Translations under genes and position numbers: made by a program
NCBI GenBank assembly: GCA_963920665.1
Contig: OY987265.1
Span: forward strand, 2,361,001-2,425,000
Length of the DNA stretch: 64,000 bases
From: Straminergon stramineum
Lineage: Eukaryota; Streptophyta; Bryopsida; Hypnales; Calliergonaceae
Direction: 5' to 3'
Part shown: positions 12,541 to 23,700 of the stretch, one piece after another
Layout of the letters: every line of letters begins with the position of its first letter
How positions within the stretch are numbered: position 1 is the stretch's first letter
Notes under the pieces: model-generated
Told to the model about the DNA's origin: nothing
Database searches by the model: none
Seen by the model: only the letters and a program-made list of their open reading frames with translations

Positions 12541-13172
12541 GGAAAATGTTTTTGGGCGTCTGAAAACCATCAAAACGGACCAACAGCCCTTAAATGGACG
12601 GAGTTTATGAGCACACTACCTTAGCATGAAGCCAGCTTTCGTTTGCGCATAATTTCATGCTGTCAGGTTTCGTCATATTGCATATTGTTAGACTCAAAGG
12701 GAAGGGCGGCCCAATCACTTGCAGGAGTAACTTAACTTAACTTAGTGGATCGGAGCACCCCTTGAGCTTGCAGTTCACTACAGTTCTGGGAAATAGTATA
12801 AGCTTACTTAGTTACCATATTAACTTATGCTTATGACCTGAAGGCTGAATCCATGTTGAAGGGATGCTGGAGTACGTAATAAATATATATTGGAAAACAA
12901 TGGAGCTCCGCGAAAGGTAGAGACTGACTGGGGCCTTGGATCCGCCGTCTGAGGACTAGCTCCCCAGCACTAATCCCCTCCTCCGCGTGTGTGTATGATC
13001 GCTGAGGGTGTAAGTTACACAGCGAAAGAAGCCAGCGACTTCAGGAGCTGCGACCAGAGATTCAGTGCTTCTTTTCAAAGAACCGGGAACTGATCCTGTC
13101 CATTTTAATTGTTTCTTCTGCATTTCGCTTAGGTATCTTTCGCTTAGGTCTTTCACTTACTCATCAAGTAGA
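12541..13172. other. GC-richer island, unassigned
   Basis: This 0.6-kb block is clearly less AT-rich than its surroundings and contains CG dinucleotides, so it resembles gene-derived DNA. The best open frame is on the minus strand, 13156-12956 (66 codons, beginning MKDLSERYLSEM). It has no motif I recognise and no clear splice context. It could be a captured or decayed exon, or simply younger sequence. Confidence 0.3.
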
Positions 13173-13176
13173 TTAA

Positions 13177-13317
13177 CCCTTAAATGTCGGCACGGACGTT
13201 TTGTGTCCTATGGATGACTTCACTGTTGATTGTAGAAAAACAAAATGCACCTATTGGTTCAATAATCAGAGCAGTTTTGCTGACTACCTTGGTCATGAGG
13301 GCTGCGTCCTTTAAGGG
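13177..13317. mobile_element. Small TTAA-flanked element (141 bp)
   Basis: The left junction reads TTAACCCTTAAA (13173-13184) and the right is its complement TTTAAGGGTTAA (13310-13321), so a short inverted repeat is flanked by TTAA on both sides. Just inside the left end is a GGACGTTTTGTG-like stretch similar to the end of the elements at 40746 and 61654. It therefore looks like a very short internally deleted member of the same TTAA group. Confidence 0.6.
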
Positions 13318-13340
13318 TTAATTAATAGTAATGTTTTGTA

Positions 13341-13603
13341 GTCTTTCCACAAAATAGTGAAATGAATTTGCTTGGATAATTAGGTTGCCTTCCCCCCACC
13401 CCAAGTTCCATTACAAGCCATCAAAGTCAACAAGTACTTCTACAGATATAACTTCCATTTGTAAACATGGAGGTTCATGAGTCCCAGTTACAACAGTACC
13501 TAATTATTCCAGTGTTGCATTCTTCAACAGTAACAATAAATAATTGTGTCAAATGTCAAGAAATCAGTGAGGGGCAACCTCATTTCACTACTTAGTGTAG
13601 TGT
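13341..13603. mobile_element. MITE of the CTACACAAAATAG family, diverged copy
   Basis: The termini contain CCACAAAATAGTGAAATG on the left and its near complement CATTTCACTACTTAGTGTAG on the right. The interior matches the better preserved copy at 14607-14865, including ATGGAGGTTCATGAGTCC. The two copies are in the same orientation and bracket the broken DUF4283 gene. Confidence 0.65.
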
Positions 13604-13740
13604 TTAGGTTTCCTAGTTGACGCCGGAGGATTGTCACATTGGCAGCGACCACTGCATGTTTGGGGGAAACCCTCCAAAGCGGTCAAAGCCACGCGTTTCT
13701 CGTATGGTCCACGACTTAGATCTAAACTTTTTGCAGGTAA

Positions 13741-14370
13741 GTTACCCTAGCTTTGGTTGAGCACGATGCAATCTCTCTTTCCATACTTGTCTTGATTGGC
13801 TTTGCACCAAGAAAACATCCTTCCTGGATTGAGCTCTTGGAACGGGTAAACGTGAAGTTGGTAGAACCCCAAATGGTAATCCGTAGAATTCTTATGCTTC
13901 AAAGGGGATATTTTGTTATCACTTGTGTGTACAAAGAAGATGCTAGGTCAGCCCTCAACAGAGCCCGCTTACCCTCGGGCCACATCTTATTTAATTACTT
14001 GGATCCTTGGCAGTCACAGTCTCAACCCCCAAGTAGGCAAGAACCCCAGGGCATCATGCAAGGTTTCATTATGGATCAGTTTCCTGCTTTTAGACGGCGT
14101 TTTCTATACGGCCCTTGTGGAAATATGCTCTGAAACTGGAGAAGTGGTGTGGAGTGGGAAACGAGAAGAGTACTTAAAGGAATCTTCCATACCGAGAGTC
14201 TGTGTCTTAGTCGAAGACATGAGAACTATATTCTCCCCATCCCGAGGTCGACTGAGGAAGTTGGAATTCTCTTAAAATGCGAAGGTATCCCATCATTTTG
14301 CGAAGGCTGTTTAGAAATAGGCCATGCACCAAACAGCCTTGCAGAGAAAAAAACACTTAAGAAAAACAAA
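13741..14370 (+). pseudogene. Retroelement gag-like gene with DUF4283 and CCHC-type knuckle, frameshifted
   Basis: Three overlapping frames read as one decayed protein. The first part (from 13741) contains APRKHPSWIELLERVN, then GYFVITCVYKEDARSAL and a hydrophobic stretch ending near DPWQ. This fits the order of the plant DUF4283 domain (G-x-x-P, then GFF-x-x-x-F-x-x-x-E-D, then P-W). A frameshift between about 14030 and 14130 leads to an RVCVLVEDM segment, and a second shift near 14260 leads to CEGIPSFCEGCLEIGH. That matches the zinc-knuckle signature usually written Y-E-G-L-P-x-F-C-x-x-C-G-x-x-G-H. DUF4283 with this knuckle is found in gag-like proteins of plant retroelements. No reverse transcriptase follows. 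There is no clear ATG. It is a fossil fragment. Confidence 0.5.
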
Positions 14371-14606
14371 GAACAAACTGAACGAAGCGTACTCTAAACA
14401 TTCGAGCCCAAGTCAGGTACTCTCAGATTCCACGTTGAAGAATGGAACGTCCGATTCAGCCTTAATCCAGGCTCCGGGTCGAGACAAACTAAGGAGTTAA
14501 TCCTGCAGACACTCTCCCTACAGACTTCTTGTACAAGACACACGATCAGATTCTTAGAGATCCTACATCTGAGCTTCCCCAAGAACTGGAAGACGAGGTT
14601 GTTATG

Positions 14607-14865
14607 ATCTACACAAAATAGTGAAATTAGGTTGCCTTAAATATTAGGTTGCCATGGAACAAGAAAGTTATTCTACAAGCCATCAAAGTCAACAAATATT
14701 TCTAAAAATATTTTCCTTTGTATACATGGAGGTTCATGAGTCCTAATCACAACAATATATAATTCAAAAGTAGTACATTCTTGTACAATAATTGAAAATA
14801 TTTATATAGTGTCAAATGTCGAGTAATTAGTGTGAGGCAACCTAATTTCACTATTTTGTGTAGAT
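14607..14865. mobile_element. MITE with perfect 30-bp terminal inverted repeats (259 bp)
   Basis: The first 30 bases (starting ATCTACACAAAATAGTG) and the last 30 bases (ending ATTTTGTGTAGAT) are exact reverse complements. The interior is shared with 13341-13603. The right end overlaps the TTAA that starts the next element (TAGATTAACCC), so that element inserted at, or directly beside, this end. I could not define the target duplication, so the superfamily is open. Confidence 0.8.
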
Positions 14866-14868
14866 TAA

Positions 14869-17138
14869 CCCTTTAACGCCAAGATGGCCAAAAATGGCCT
14901 ACAATTTATGTTTTGGTTGCATTTACATAACACTAATGGAATCAACATGAAATGTGTTGAACTATAAAGTTGGGGGCAAGACTAAGTTGAAAATTTAGCA
15001 ATTTAAAAAAAAAATCACCAAAATTAAAGATTTGGTGCCTATGTAAAGCTTGTATTCTACCAAGAATACAAGACAAGGGTTTAGACATACATTTGGGTGA
15101 GGGAGAATACTTGTCAGGAGTTGTAGAGGTTGCATGGACAGTGACCAATGTAGCTAGTATGCAACAATTATAGCAACTCCATTGTAGTCCTAGTTTTCAA
15201 ATACAATTTGAGTATAGGCCTAGTCCTCGAGTCCCAATGATTTTTTTGAAACAAATGAAATGGGTCCAAATTTTTTATAGATTTGCTCGGAAATATGAAC
15301 TTTGGGCCTAGTTTGTTGATTTTCTAATTTAAGAGTAGCATGATAACTTTCATTTATACCATGCTCTTATGCACGAAAATATAATGGTACATATATGGTG
15401 AAAATTTCAGATTTTTTGAGTCTATTCTATATTTGAAATGATTTTTTTCATTTTTTTCTTAAGAAATTCACAATAATTTCAAATAATCTCAAAGAAGAAT
15501 TTCAGACCTCATTTGGGCATAATAGAATAATTTTTTCCAAAAATCTTTGAACTATAAAAAGTTGCAAAATCAATACAAATTTCATTTACAAAAATTAGTT
15601 TGAGATTTCAAGACTCCAATAAAAAATTATGGACAAATTTCAAAGAGAATGTTTTAAATTGTCAAAGAAAATGTTATTTCCAACCCCTCTCTGAAATTTG
15701 TCCATAACTTTTAGTTAGAGTCTCAAAACCTCAAAAGAAATTTTAGAGATAAAACTTAGCTTAATTACCCACTTTTTATTAGTTCAAAGTTTTTTGAAAA
15801 AAGATATTCTACTATGCTAAAATGAGGTTTGAAATTTTACTTTGAGCACAATTCTTGCATTTTGACAATGAGTGGCCAAGCTCTCATCTTCAAATTGTCA
15901 CATATCCTTTGAGGATTCATGATGGACAATTCATTATAAGAAGTTGTTCCCACATCCATTTTGAGGAAAGGTTCATTTAGAAGCAATTCTAATGTAGTTC
16001 ATAGGGACCTTAATTGAGATTTGCTATGACATTATCTTATAGTATGTCAAGATGTTTTGAAGTCCCCAAAGTTGAAGCAATGTTTTTAAATAGGGAATGC
16101 CTTGGCTGAGTGTTTCTACGACAAACCTTGTAGCATCACAAGATGTTTTGAAGCATTATCCTAGTATCATACCTTTCTACATTTGGATGATATCCATGTC
16201 AATGCTTTCACTTACCTATTCAAGTGCCCCTATGAAATCTTAATTCACCTAAACCATAGAACATGTGTTCACCTCTTTTAATTAATGTTTGAAAAGTATT
16301 TTAATTGATAATTTTTATTTCTAATTCTAAGATGGGGAAAAAGTCTAGGTCCTAAGTGAAGAAGAATAAAGGAGAAAGGTGGAAGGATGTTGGAATTGAA
16401 GATCCTAGTAAACAAGAATGTTTGTTTTGCAAATGTATCATACCCTTCTTCTAATGGTACATATATGCCTTTGAGGACCTCTTAAAAATTAAATATTTAC
16501 CATTTTTTAGTGAAAAATAAAGTTTCTTAATAGTCAACCTTCAAAATTGCCCATAATTTTTTTTGAAACAATTAAAGGTATTTTATTGCCTACACAATGT
16601 CAAGCCTTAAATTTTAGATTGATCATGTATGGTTGATTGGGCAATTAAGGATAAATAGAAATATTCATTTGGCATTGGAAATTCTATGCCTAAACATGAT
16701 TTGGTATTTCAAAGTTTATCTCTAAATCTCACAACTAACATGTAAATCTTCCAATTGACATTTAAATTGTATGCACTGCTTAGTCCAGTGAGTAATGACC
16801 GGAGGCCATCAATTTCGTCATAGTGGCCTTCCTCTGGGTACATCTGACTAGTTCTCCAGGGTTGTATCTCACCACCCAATAACATGGATGTACTCCATGG
16901 TCTACGAACAACTTATTTTAGAACCACCCTACACTTCCCAATTTATCATGTTCAACATTTTTTTCACTTAGTGTTTTGACATTTGGAAAATGTACTTCAC
17001 TACAATATGTATGATAGGAAATTTTTTTGCCTTCAATATAGTCTATCATTGTGGACCTAAAGCCTATTGTATTCTCTTTTTGTCAAAAATATGTTGAAGT
17101 AGATGGTGAGTCTCTCCAAACCCTTGGGCATTAAGGGG
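14869..17138. mobile_element. Long TTAA-flanked element (2.27 kb)
   Basis: The ends read TTAACCCTTTAACGCC at 14865 and, as complement, TTAACCCCTTAATGCCC at 17142, with TTAA on both sides. The termini match the other TTAA elements in this window. The interior is AT-rich and mostly unreadable. A start-like MGKKSRS segment at about 16330 and short open pieces between 15.9 and 16.3 kb do not add up to a transposase. It contains a long imperfect hairpin at 15488-15850. It may be a decayed long member or a composite of several insertions. Confidence 0.5.
15488..15850. repeat. Long imperfect inverted repeat (hairpin), arms about 170 bp
   Basis: The left arm carries, in order, AGACCTCATTTGGGCATA, CTTTGAACTATAAAAAGT and TATGGACAAATTTC. 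The right arm carries the complements in reverse order: GAAATTTGTCCATA, ACTTTTTATTAGTTCAAAG and TATGCTAAAATGAGGT. Pairing extends over roughly 170 bp per arm with mismatches and a short centre near 15665. A single diverged arm also occurs at about 30885-31010. If transcribed it would fold into a long double-stranded stem. Confidence 0.7.
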
Positions 17139-18488
17139 TTAAGGGAGGCAACCTATTCCTGATCAGTGATCACTGCTCCCTTTTGGCAATATAGAGTAAT
17201 CTCTTTTTGTGCAAGAGGAGATTGTGAGCCCCTAATTCGTCACTAGGGGCTTACTCTTTCTTTCTTTCATATTTTGTCATTTTAAATGCACTTTTATATA
17301 CAAAAAGTCCAAAAAAGAGTGTAGAACGAGAATAGGAGTGTCACATTCTAATATAATATTTGGTCTAGTTTTAGAATATTATAGCTAGAATGGCCCAACC
17401 ACAAATTGTAAATAAGTTAGAACCCAACTAATCATGGCAAATTAGTTAATTGCAAGTGATGGGCGTATCGGGCTCAAAACCCCACATGGAGAGGACATCT
17501 CTAGGCTAGAATTGGTTGAGGGAACCTTGGTGAGGCATAGAGGTCAATTCCTGGAAATAGGTTCTAGTTTCCCCATTTCATTGACGAAATAGCGGAACCC
17601 CAATTGTTAGCTTATAAGTGTCAAAAATACCAAGACAAGAATGTGGAGGAATCTCCAATTGAAGGAGGGTGATTTAGGGTTAAAACCATGACTAGGAACC
17701 AACGGTGAAGTCGGTTCACCAAGATTCCCCCTGGGGTGGAAGATTCCCTGACCACTGATAATTAAATGAGGGGGTGGATTTTGTCCCCCCTAGGCTGGTG
17801 TGTAGAGTAAAAATGTGAGCCAACACACGTATTGTGGAATCCCATGGGAAGTTCCACGAAAAGTTTCGGAATTTTTTGATAGTCAGAAGATGTTTTTCTG
17901 GATGGTCAACTATCCAAACATACGATGGGAAATTCCTAGAAATTCCTAGAAATTCCCAGGTGGTAGTAAATTCCCACAAAAAATTATTATAAATTCTTTT
18001 ATGTTAATAAGCTTCCCCGACAAGTTTTATGGCATTCCGATAGTCAAAAGTACCCGAACTTGCATAATTCCCCGACAATTAATAGAATTTAAAGTCCATG
18101 AAGGGTTTGATTGGCGGAGCGGGAGCATACAAAAGTGGAATGGGGCCCAAGATAGGTCTTTTCTCACTCCCACACATGTAATTAGGATCCTAGGCTAGTT
18201 ACTTTTGCTAGAAAATTCAACCTCTAAAAATTGGGATTTTTCCTAGATTTGGCGTTAAGTTGGCGATAAGTTTCGTTGCGATTTTGAAGATAGAAAAGGA
18301 GGAGGGAGGTTCTTCTCGATTAAAAATGGCCGTCTAAAGCCAACGGCACAATCCGTTTGTGATTTGGAGTTAATCTTCAAAAGTTAGCTTAGCGGGCTAG
18401 CATAGGATGAAAACCTTGAGTTTGGATGAAAATCCAGGAAGATAAGATTAACGTAGATGAACGAGAGGAGGTGGGTGCCCAGGAAAGA

Positions 18489-18498
18489 GTATAAAAGG
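18489..18498 (+). promoter_or_regulatory. LTR TATA box, copy 1
   Basis: GTATAAAAGG lies in a context (CCAGGAAAGAG upstream, GCATCCCTTTTCC downstream) that is conserved in the second copy at 23691-23700. It is the likely core promoter of the retroelement. Confidence 0.6.
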
Positions 18499-19000
18499 GC
18501 ATCCCTTTTCCTCTCTTACCACCCCATTTTGTATAATTGGGTCTGTTGGGTCCAATTTATGTTGGAAATTGTGGCATTTTAGCCACAAGCCTTGCAACGG
18601 TGTTTTTTGGGCACTTTTGGCCGTTGTTGTTGTTTTTCGAGCTTGCGAGGTCTTTGTGGATCCCTTGCCTTTTGAGTGAGCGTAGCACTAACTTTTCCAA
18701 GTTTGAGCTTGGAAACTTTGCTAACTTATTGTGTCACTAGAGGTTGTGTGTGCTTACCCTAGAGAGACCCTTTTTGGTCACTCTCCTTGCTTTGTCATGT
18801 ACTAACCCTAGAGCAACCCCATATGACTAGTGATGCCGCTTTGGGGGGCCTTTAGTTCAAGCCATTTATGTTACTAATCCGTGTCGCTAGTCCTTTGAGT
18901 GTCAAAGGTCCTTTCCTCTTCTTTTACCCTTGTTCGTAACATTGACATGGTCTTCCTTGTTGAGAGACACGAGGGTGTGAGGGTAGTGGGTCCCGCCCAT

Positions 19001-19117
19001 ACAACGAAGCTTTGAACCCCCATAGGATAAAAAGTCTTAGTGGTGTGTTAAAAAGGGAACAACGGCGAAGTTTTAAACCCCCTTGGGATAAAAAGTCTTA
19101 GTGGTGTGTTAAAACCA
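19001..19117. repeat. 58-bp tandem duplication in LTR copy 1
   Basis: Two consecutive units start ACAACG and both contain GGATAAAAAGTCTTAGTGG followed by TGTGTTAAAA. LTR copy 2 has a single unit at about 24180-24237, so the duplication arose in this copy. Confidence 0.8.
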
Positions 19118-19499
19118 CCTCACGGGAGAACTGTGAGACCACATGGTCCTTTTCCCCACAAGGTTTAGTTCCAGAACGTGTTGGGAACAAACTAAGGTTT
19201 AGGCCCCTAAAAAATAGGAGTAGAAGTCAAAATCGAGGATGAAGAGCAATTAAAGAGAAATCAAGTGATGGTGCCACCCTACGAACTTAACTTACACCCA
19301 CAAACCATAGGCATGGCATGCCCCAACCCCCCCTCGAATTTACAAAAAATCAGCAACATAAGAGCCAATCCAATAACTAGTCCAACCCCCCACCCCCCAA
19401 CCTACCATGATCATGATACCCAGGAGGCCAAGGCTAGGCATCGGGGCAGGGCGGGGCCGGGTACTGGCGATGCCAATGACTGCTGGTAGTGAGTTAAGT

Positions 19500-19780
19500 T
19501 GGGCTCGAGGCTGGGGTTACTAGGGATTGATACTAGGGTTATTGGGTTCGATATTGGGATTATTGGGGTGCGATACTAGGATTACTAAGGTGCGATATTG
19601 AGGTTATGGTGGGGATAGGTTTCGAGTTGAGGTGTTTGGGGTTTGGGATGGGGTTACTGGGTTTAATACTGGAGCACTAGTGGGGGTGGGTTTCGGGCTC
19701 TGGGATCACGAGTTGGGGGTTTGGGCTGAGGTTACAAGGGTTCGATATTGAGGCACTGGAGGGAGTTTTCAGGCTCTAGG
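19500..19780. repeat. G-rich degenerate minisatellite in LTR copy 1
   Basis: Irregular units of about 20-25 bases built on GGGTTCGATATTGGGATTA recur from about 19505 to 19600 and, more diverged, to 19770. GGG runs are dense on the plus strand. LTR copy 2 has a different G-rich array in the equivalent place (about 24590-24850), so the segment turned over independently in each copy. Confidence 0.6.
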
Positions 19781-21629
19781 ATTCAAAAGAAGGGACTATC
19801 TAGGATTGAGGGTGGGAAAAAAATGGGCTGTCTAGGGCTACAAGGAAGAAGGGAGCTGTCCAGGGTGGGAGAAAAGGAGAGTGTGGTCCAATAATTAAGG
19901 TGGGAAGAGAAGAAGAGGCTTACGACACATCCAACCATACTAAACAAACCATCAGGGCGGGGAATCCAACTCCCCGTCTCTTGTAAACCATCACCAAAGC
20001 AATGAGCAAATGGACAAAAGAATGAGAGTGTGACAAGAGGGAGGACAATTTGGAGATTAGGAGTGGAAGTAGATAAGATAGGAGGGAAAATCCTTGAGGC
20101 TTACTGAAGCCTTAGATTAGAATTAGGTGATCACCACGAGATTAAGTGTAATATGTAAGTAGAGGACGTAAGATGTAGGACATAAGAAGTAGCTTAACTT
20201 TGGAGGATGGTATGACACGTCCTTGAGATTGGCTTGGTAGGTAGGAGTGGAGGATAGTTGGGCCACCTTAGAGTGGGGAAGGTAAGAAAAGGAAGAAGGA
20301 GAAAAGAAATAGGATAAAATCAACAATTATCCTCTTGTACCCAAATATTTTATAATTAGAATGGTGGTTCGTTGTTTTACGGCATGGGAGTTCATGGTGG
20401 AGGAGATAGAGCTTCCGGTGAGCGTGATCAACGACTCAAGTTCTGAAGTATGAGGTAAACCTTTTCCAACCTTTCCCTAGGTCCCTAATTAGAAGCTAGT
20501 AGCTTGGGCCGAGGCCTACCCCTAGATCAGACCCTTAGAATTGTAGGTCAGGTCATTTCCAGGGACATAAACTTAAAGAAGGAGGCCGTAGCTTTCCAAA
20601 ACCCTAAGGCACGCCCAAATCAAGTCAAAATTGAGAAAGTTATCACTGGATGAAGTCTAGGGTCAAATTGGATGAAGAATAGCTAAACTCTGAATTTGAC
20701 AAGAGAAATAATTTTGTCAGTAGGAGTCTACCAATTAGGGTCTAGGGACAAAAAGAAAAGTTAATTCCGAATTATAGGGTAGGAGAAATTAGCAGATGAA
20801 GTTTAGGTAAGGCTTGGATGAAAATTTCTCAGGAATCCCCGATCAGGTCCCAACTCCAGATCTAGATAGGAGCAATTATTTTGACCCATCCCTAAAAATT
20901 TCGGATCTTTCTGAATTGGGGAGCTAGGTGAAATCGATGGATGAAGTTTGAGGAACCGAGTAGCGGTCAAACTTCATCCACCCATAACTTTGGCTAGGAA
21001 GGTCGGATAGGGTCGAATTTTATGTTTATAGAAATGGCACAAGATGAAATAGTGGTTTCTTAGGTTAGTTATGATCTAGCATAGGTTTCATCCAGATTAT
21101 ACAGCAGGCCATCCATTCGGTTGGCCAAAACATTGGAAGTAGTTTAAGCGAATCTTGCAAATTTGGGGTTACTTATGCACTTAGTGAAAAGATCCATTGC
21201 TTGGAAGGCACAATGGACCACGCTTAAACACCCAAAGGTAGGAGTCACTTAGCCAATACCCTGAACCTGGTTGTGTTCGCAAATTACCAAGGGTGGGTAA
21301 TTTGGCACTCACAAAGATGTCAGTGATTAAGTACAACACGATTCTCCATGTAGTTGTGGCACATTGTGATTGTTTTATAACACTCACAATCCTTGGTAGA
21401 TTTTGCAACCTGCCTTTGTGAAAAAACACGAAGGTCTACATGACGAGAGTGGGAGAAACAGAATCTTCCACTCTAAAATTCATAGTAATTATGTTTTGAA
21501 AAATAAAAATCTGGAAAATTAATGAAACCTCCCCAAGTCTATTTATGTGTACTAGAAAATTTACTCTCCAGAAAACTCACCCTCTAGATAGGTGTAACCA
21601 CTTAAGTGGTTGGAAATGGTTTGTTTCCC

Positions 21630-22434
21630 TTAGTTGGGAAATAGAAGTAGAAGAAGGTTTAGGTCACAGAAGAAAAATTATTGTCCTTCCGTCTAAAGAT
21701 TAGACTTCCCTCTTTTCGGACAGAAAAGAACCAACTCAATTTGCTTATTAGATGAGTAAGGGTGGGATATCCTAAATTTTCCTCATACCTTAGAAGGTGA
21801 AAAAAAAATTCACTTATAGCCAATAATCCACACAAAATAGGCAAACAGTAGATGTCACAAGGTTGTGTGCATAGGTCTATAATAGCAAAGGGTTTTCATT
21901 GTAGAAATGTTCTATGTATAATCTTTTTCTACCCTTAACCACCATAAATAATCCTATACTTATTTTCAAATTTTTTTTTTTTCAAATTCCCTTGATAACT
22001 TAAAAACTACCATAGTTAGCTTTGACAAGGCATAAATGGTAGAGAGTCACTCCAAATGCTTTGAAATTTTGTCACAATGTAGATCAACTTGTCAAGTACT
22101 CAAACATTGATTTTCATATGAATCTAAATTATTGTTTAACTTTCATGGAGATTTTCCCATTAATGACTTTCTAACTTTTTTCAAGATAACCTAGAAATTG
22201 CCATAGCTAACTTTGATATAGCACAAATGTTGAATAGTTGCATAAAAATTTCAATTATATTAAAACTTGGATCAATGTAAACCAACTTGTCAAGTATATA
22301 CATGTCAATTCTTATATCGATCTAAGATGTTGTACAACTTTGATGGACATTTCTCCACCACTTACTTTTTGACAAGTTAAAGCCTCCACACCATAGTTGT
22401 ATTTTGGGCATAACTTGTAGGTTCCATATCCACT
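21630..22434. other. Spacer between the two giant LTRs, no gene recognised
   Basis: AT-rich sequence between the inverted-repeat element and the second LTR. Two similar stretches about 180 bp apart (near 22000-22090 and 22185-22300, both with ATAGTTAGCTTTGA- or ATAGCTAACTTTGA-like cores) suggest an old local duplication. Confidence 0.4.
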
Positions 22435-23690
22435 TGTGAGCCCCTAATTCATCACTAGGGGCTCACTCTTTTCTTTGTTTGTATTTTGTTATTTTAAATG
22501 CAATTTTATATACAAAAAGCCCCCCAAAGAGTGTAGAACCAAAATAGGTGTGTCACATATCAATATAGTATTTGGTCTATATTTAGGATATTATAGCTAG
22601 AATGGCCCGACCATGAGTTGTAAATAGGTTAGAACTTGACTAATCATGGTAATTTGATCAATTATGAGTGATGGACATACCAGGCTCAAAATCCCACATA
22701 GAAAGGACATCTCTAGGCTAATATTGTTTGAAGGAACATTGGTGAGGCATATAGGTCAATTTCTGGAGATAGGTTCCAATTTCCCCATTTCATCGACGAA
22801 ATAGCAGAACCCCAATTGTTGACTTGTAAATGTCAAAAATACCAAGACAAGACCATGGAGGAATATCCAATTGAAGGAGGGTGATTTAGGATTAAAACCA
22901 TGACCAAGAACCAACGGTGAAGTCGGTTCACCAAGATTCCCTCTAGTGTGGAAGATTCTTCGGCCACTGATAATTAAATGAGGAGGTGGATTTTTCCCCC
23001 CTAGGAAAATGTGTAGAATAAAAATATGAGCCAATAAATGTGTTGTGGGATCCCATGGGAGGTTCCACAAAAAGTTTCGTAATTTTCTGATAGTCAGAAG
23101 ATGCCTTTCTAAACTGTCAACTACCCAAATCTATAATGGAAAATTCCTAGAAATTCCTTAGGTGACAATAAAATCTCACTAAAAATTATTATAGCTTCTT
23201 TTATGTTAATAAGCTACCTTGACAAGTTTCAAGACATTCCAATAGTCAAAAGTACCTGAACCTATAAGATTCTCCAACAATTAACGGAATTTGAAGTCCA
23301 TGGCAAAGTTGACCAACGGAACAGAGCATATGGAAGCAGAATGGGGCCCAAGCTAGGTCTTTTCTTACTCCTCCATACTCACTTACAAGCCTAGGCTAGT
23401 TACATTTGTCAAAAAAGTCAAACTCCAAAAGTTGGAATTTTTCCCGGGTTTGGCGTTAAGTTAGTACTCGGTTTCATTGAGATTTTGGAGATAGAAAAAG
23501 GGATGATAGATTCCTAAATGCTACAAATGGACTTCTAAAGTCAACGGTACGATTTGTTTGCGATTCGGAGTTAATCTCCAAAAGTTAGCTTAACGGGCCA
23601 ACATAGAATGAAAACCTTGAGGATGAGGATGGAAATCCGGAAAGATAAGGTTAACTTAGATGAATGAGAGGAGGTGGGTGCCCAGGAAAG

Positions 23691-23700
23691 AGTATAAAAG
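23691..23700 (+). promoter_or_regulatory. LTR TATA box, copy 2
   Basis: AGTATAAAAG sits in the same context as in copy 1 (CCAGGAAAG upstream, GGCATCCC downstream). Confidence 0.6.

Larger units (their letters stand above)
17223..21313. mobile_element. Giant solo LTR, copy 1 (4.09 kb)
   Basis: The element begins TGTGAGCCCC and ends CTCACA (TG...CA). It is flanked by GAGAT on the left and AAGAT on the right, a 5-bp target duplication with one change. It is similar along its length to 22435-26323. The first 30 bases form a small palindrome around GAGCCCCTA. A strong TATA box lies at 18490, so about 1.3 kb would be U3 and 2.8 kb R-U5. Start and end share no direct repeat and no gag-pol coding is seen, so a solo LTR fits better than a complete element. 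LTRs of this length occur in some plant Ty3/gypsy lineages. Short frames inside are not conserved between copies. Confidence 0.65.
17143..21629. mobile_element. Inverted-repeat element copy 2 (GGGAGGC family), split by a solo LTR
   Basis: The left end GGGAGGCAACCTATTCC (17143) and right end GGAAATGGTTTGTTTCCC (finishing 21629) match the two ends of the 382-bp element at 3044-3425. The interior resumes at 21314 with GATGTCAGTGATTAA. Removing the 4.1-kb insertion and its target duplication leaves about 391 bp. The left end shares one TTAA (17139-17142) with the right end of the preceding TTAA element, and the right flank is TTAG, as in copy 1. Confidence 0.75.

Noticed and set aside
12956..13156. 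Minus-strand 66-codon frame called as a gene
   Set aside because: No motif, no signal peptide and no splice support; kept only as an unassigned GC-richer island.
14865..17142. piggyBac transposase inside the long TTAA element
   Set aside because: I looked for a continuous or frameshifted DDD-type protein and found only short unrelated pieces.
17143..21629. A 4.5-kb autonomous version of the GGGAGGC element
   Set aside because: The extra length is a separate TG...CA insertion with its own 5-bp duplication, also present at 22435-26323; no transposase is encoded.
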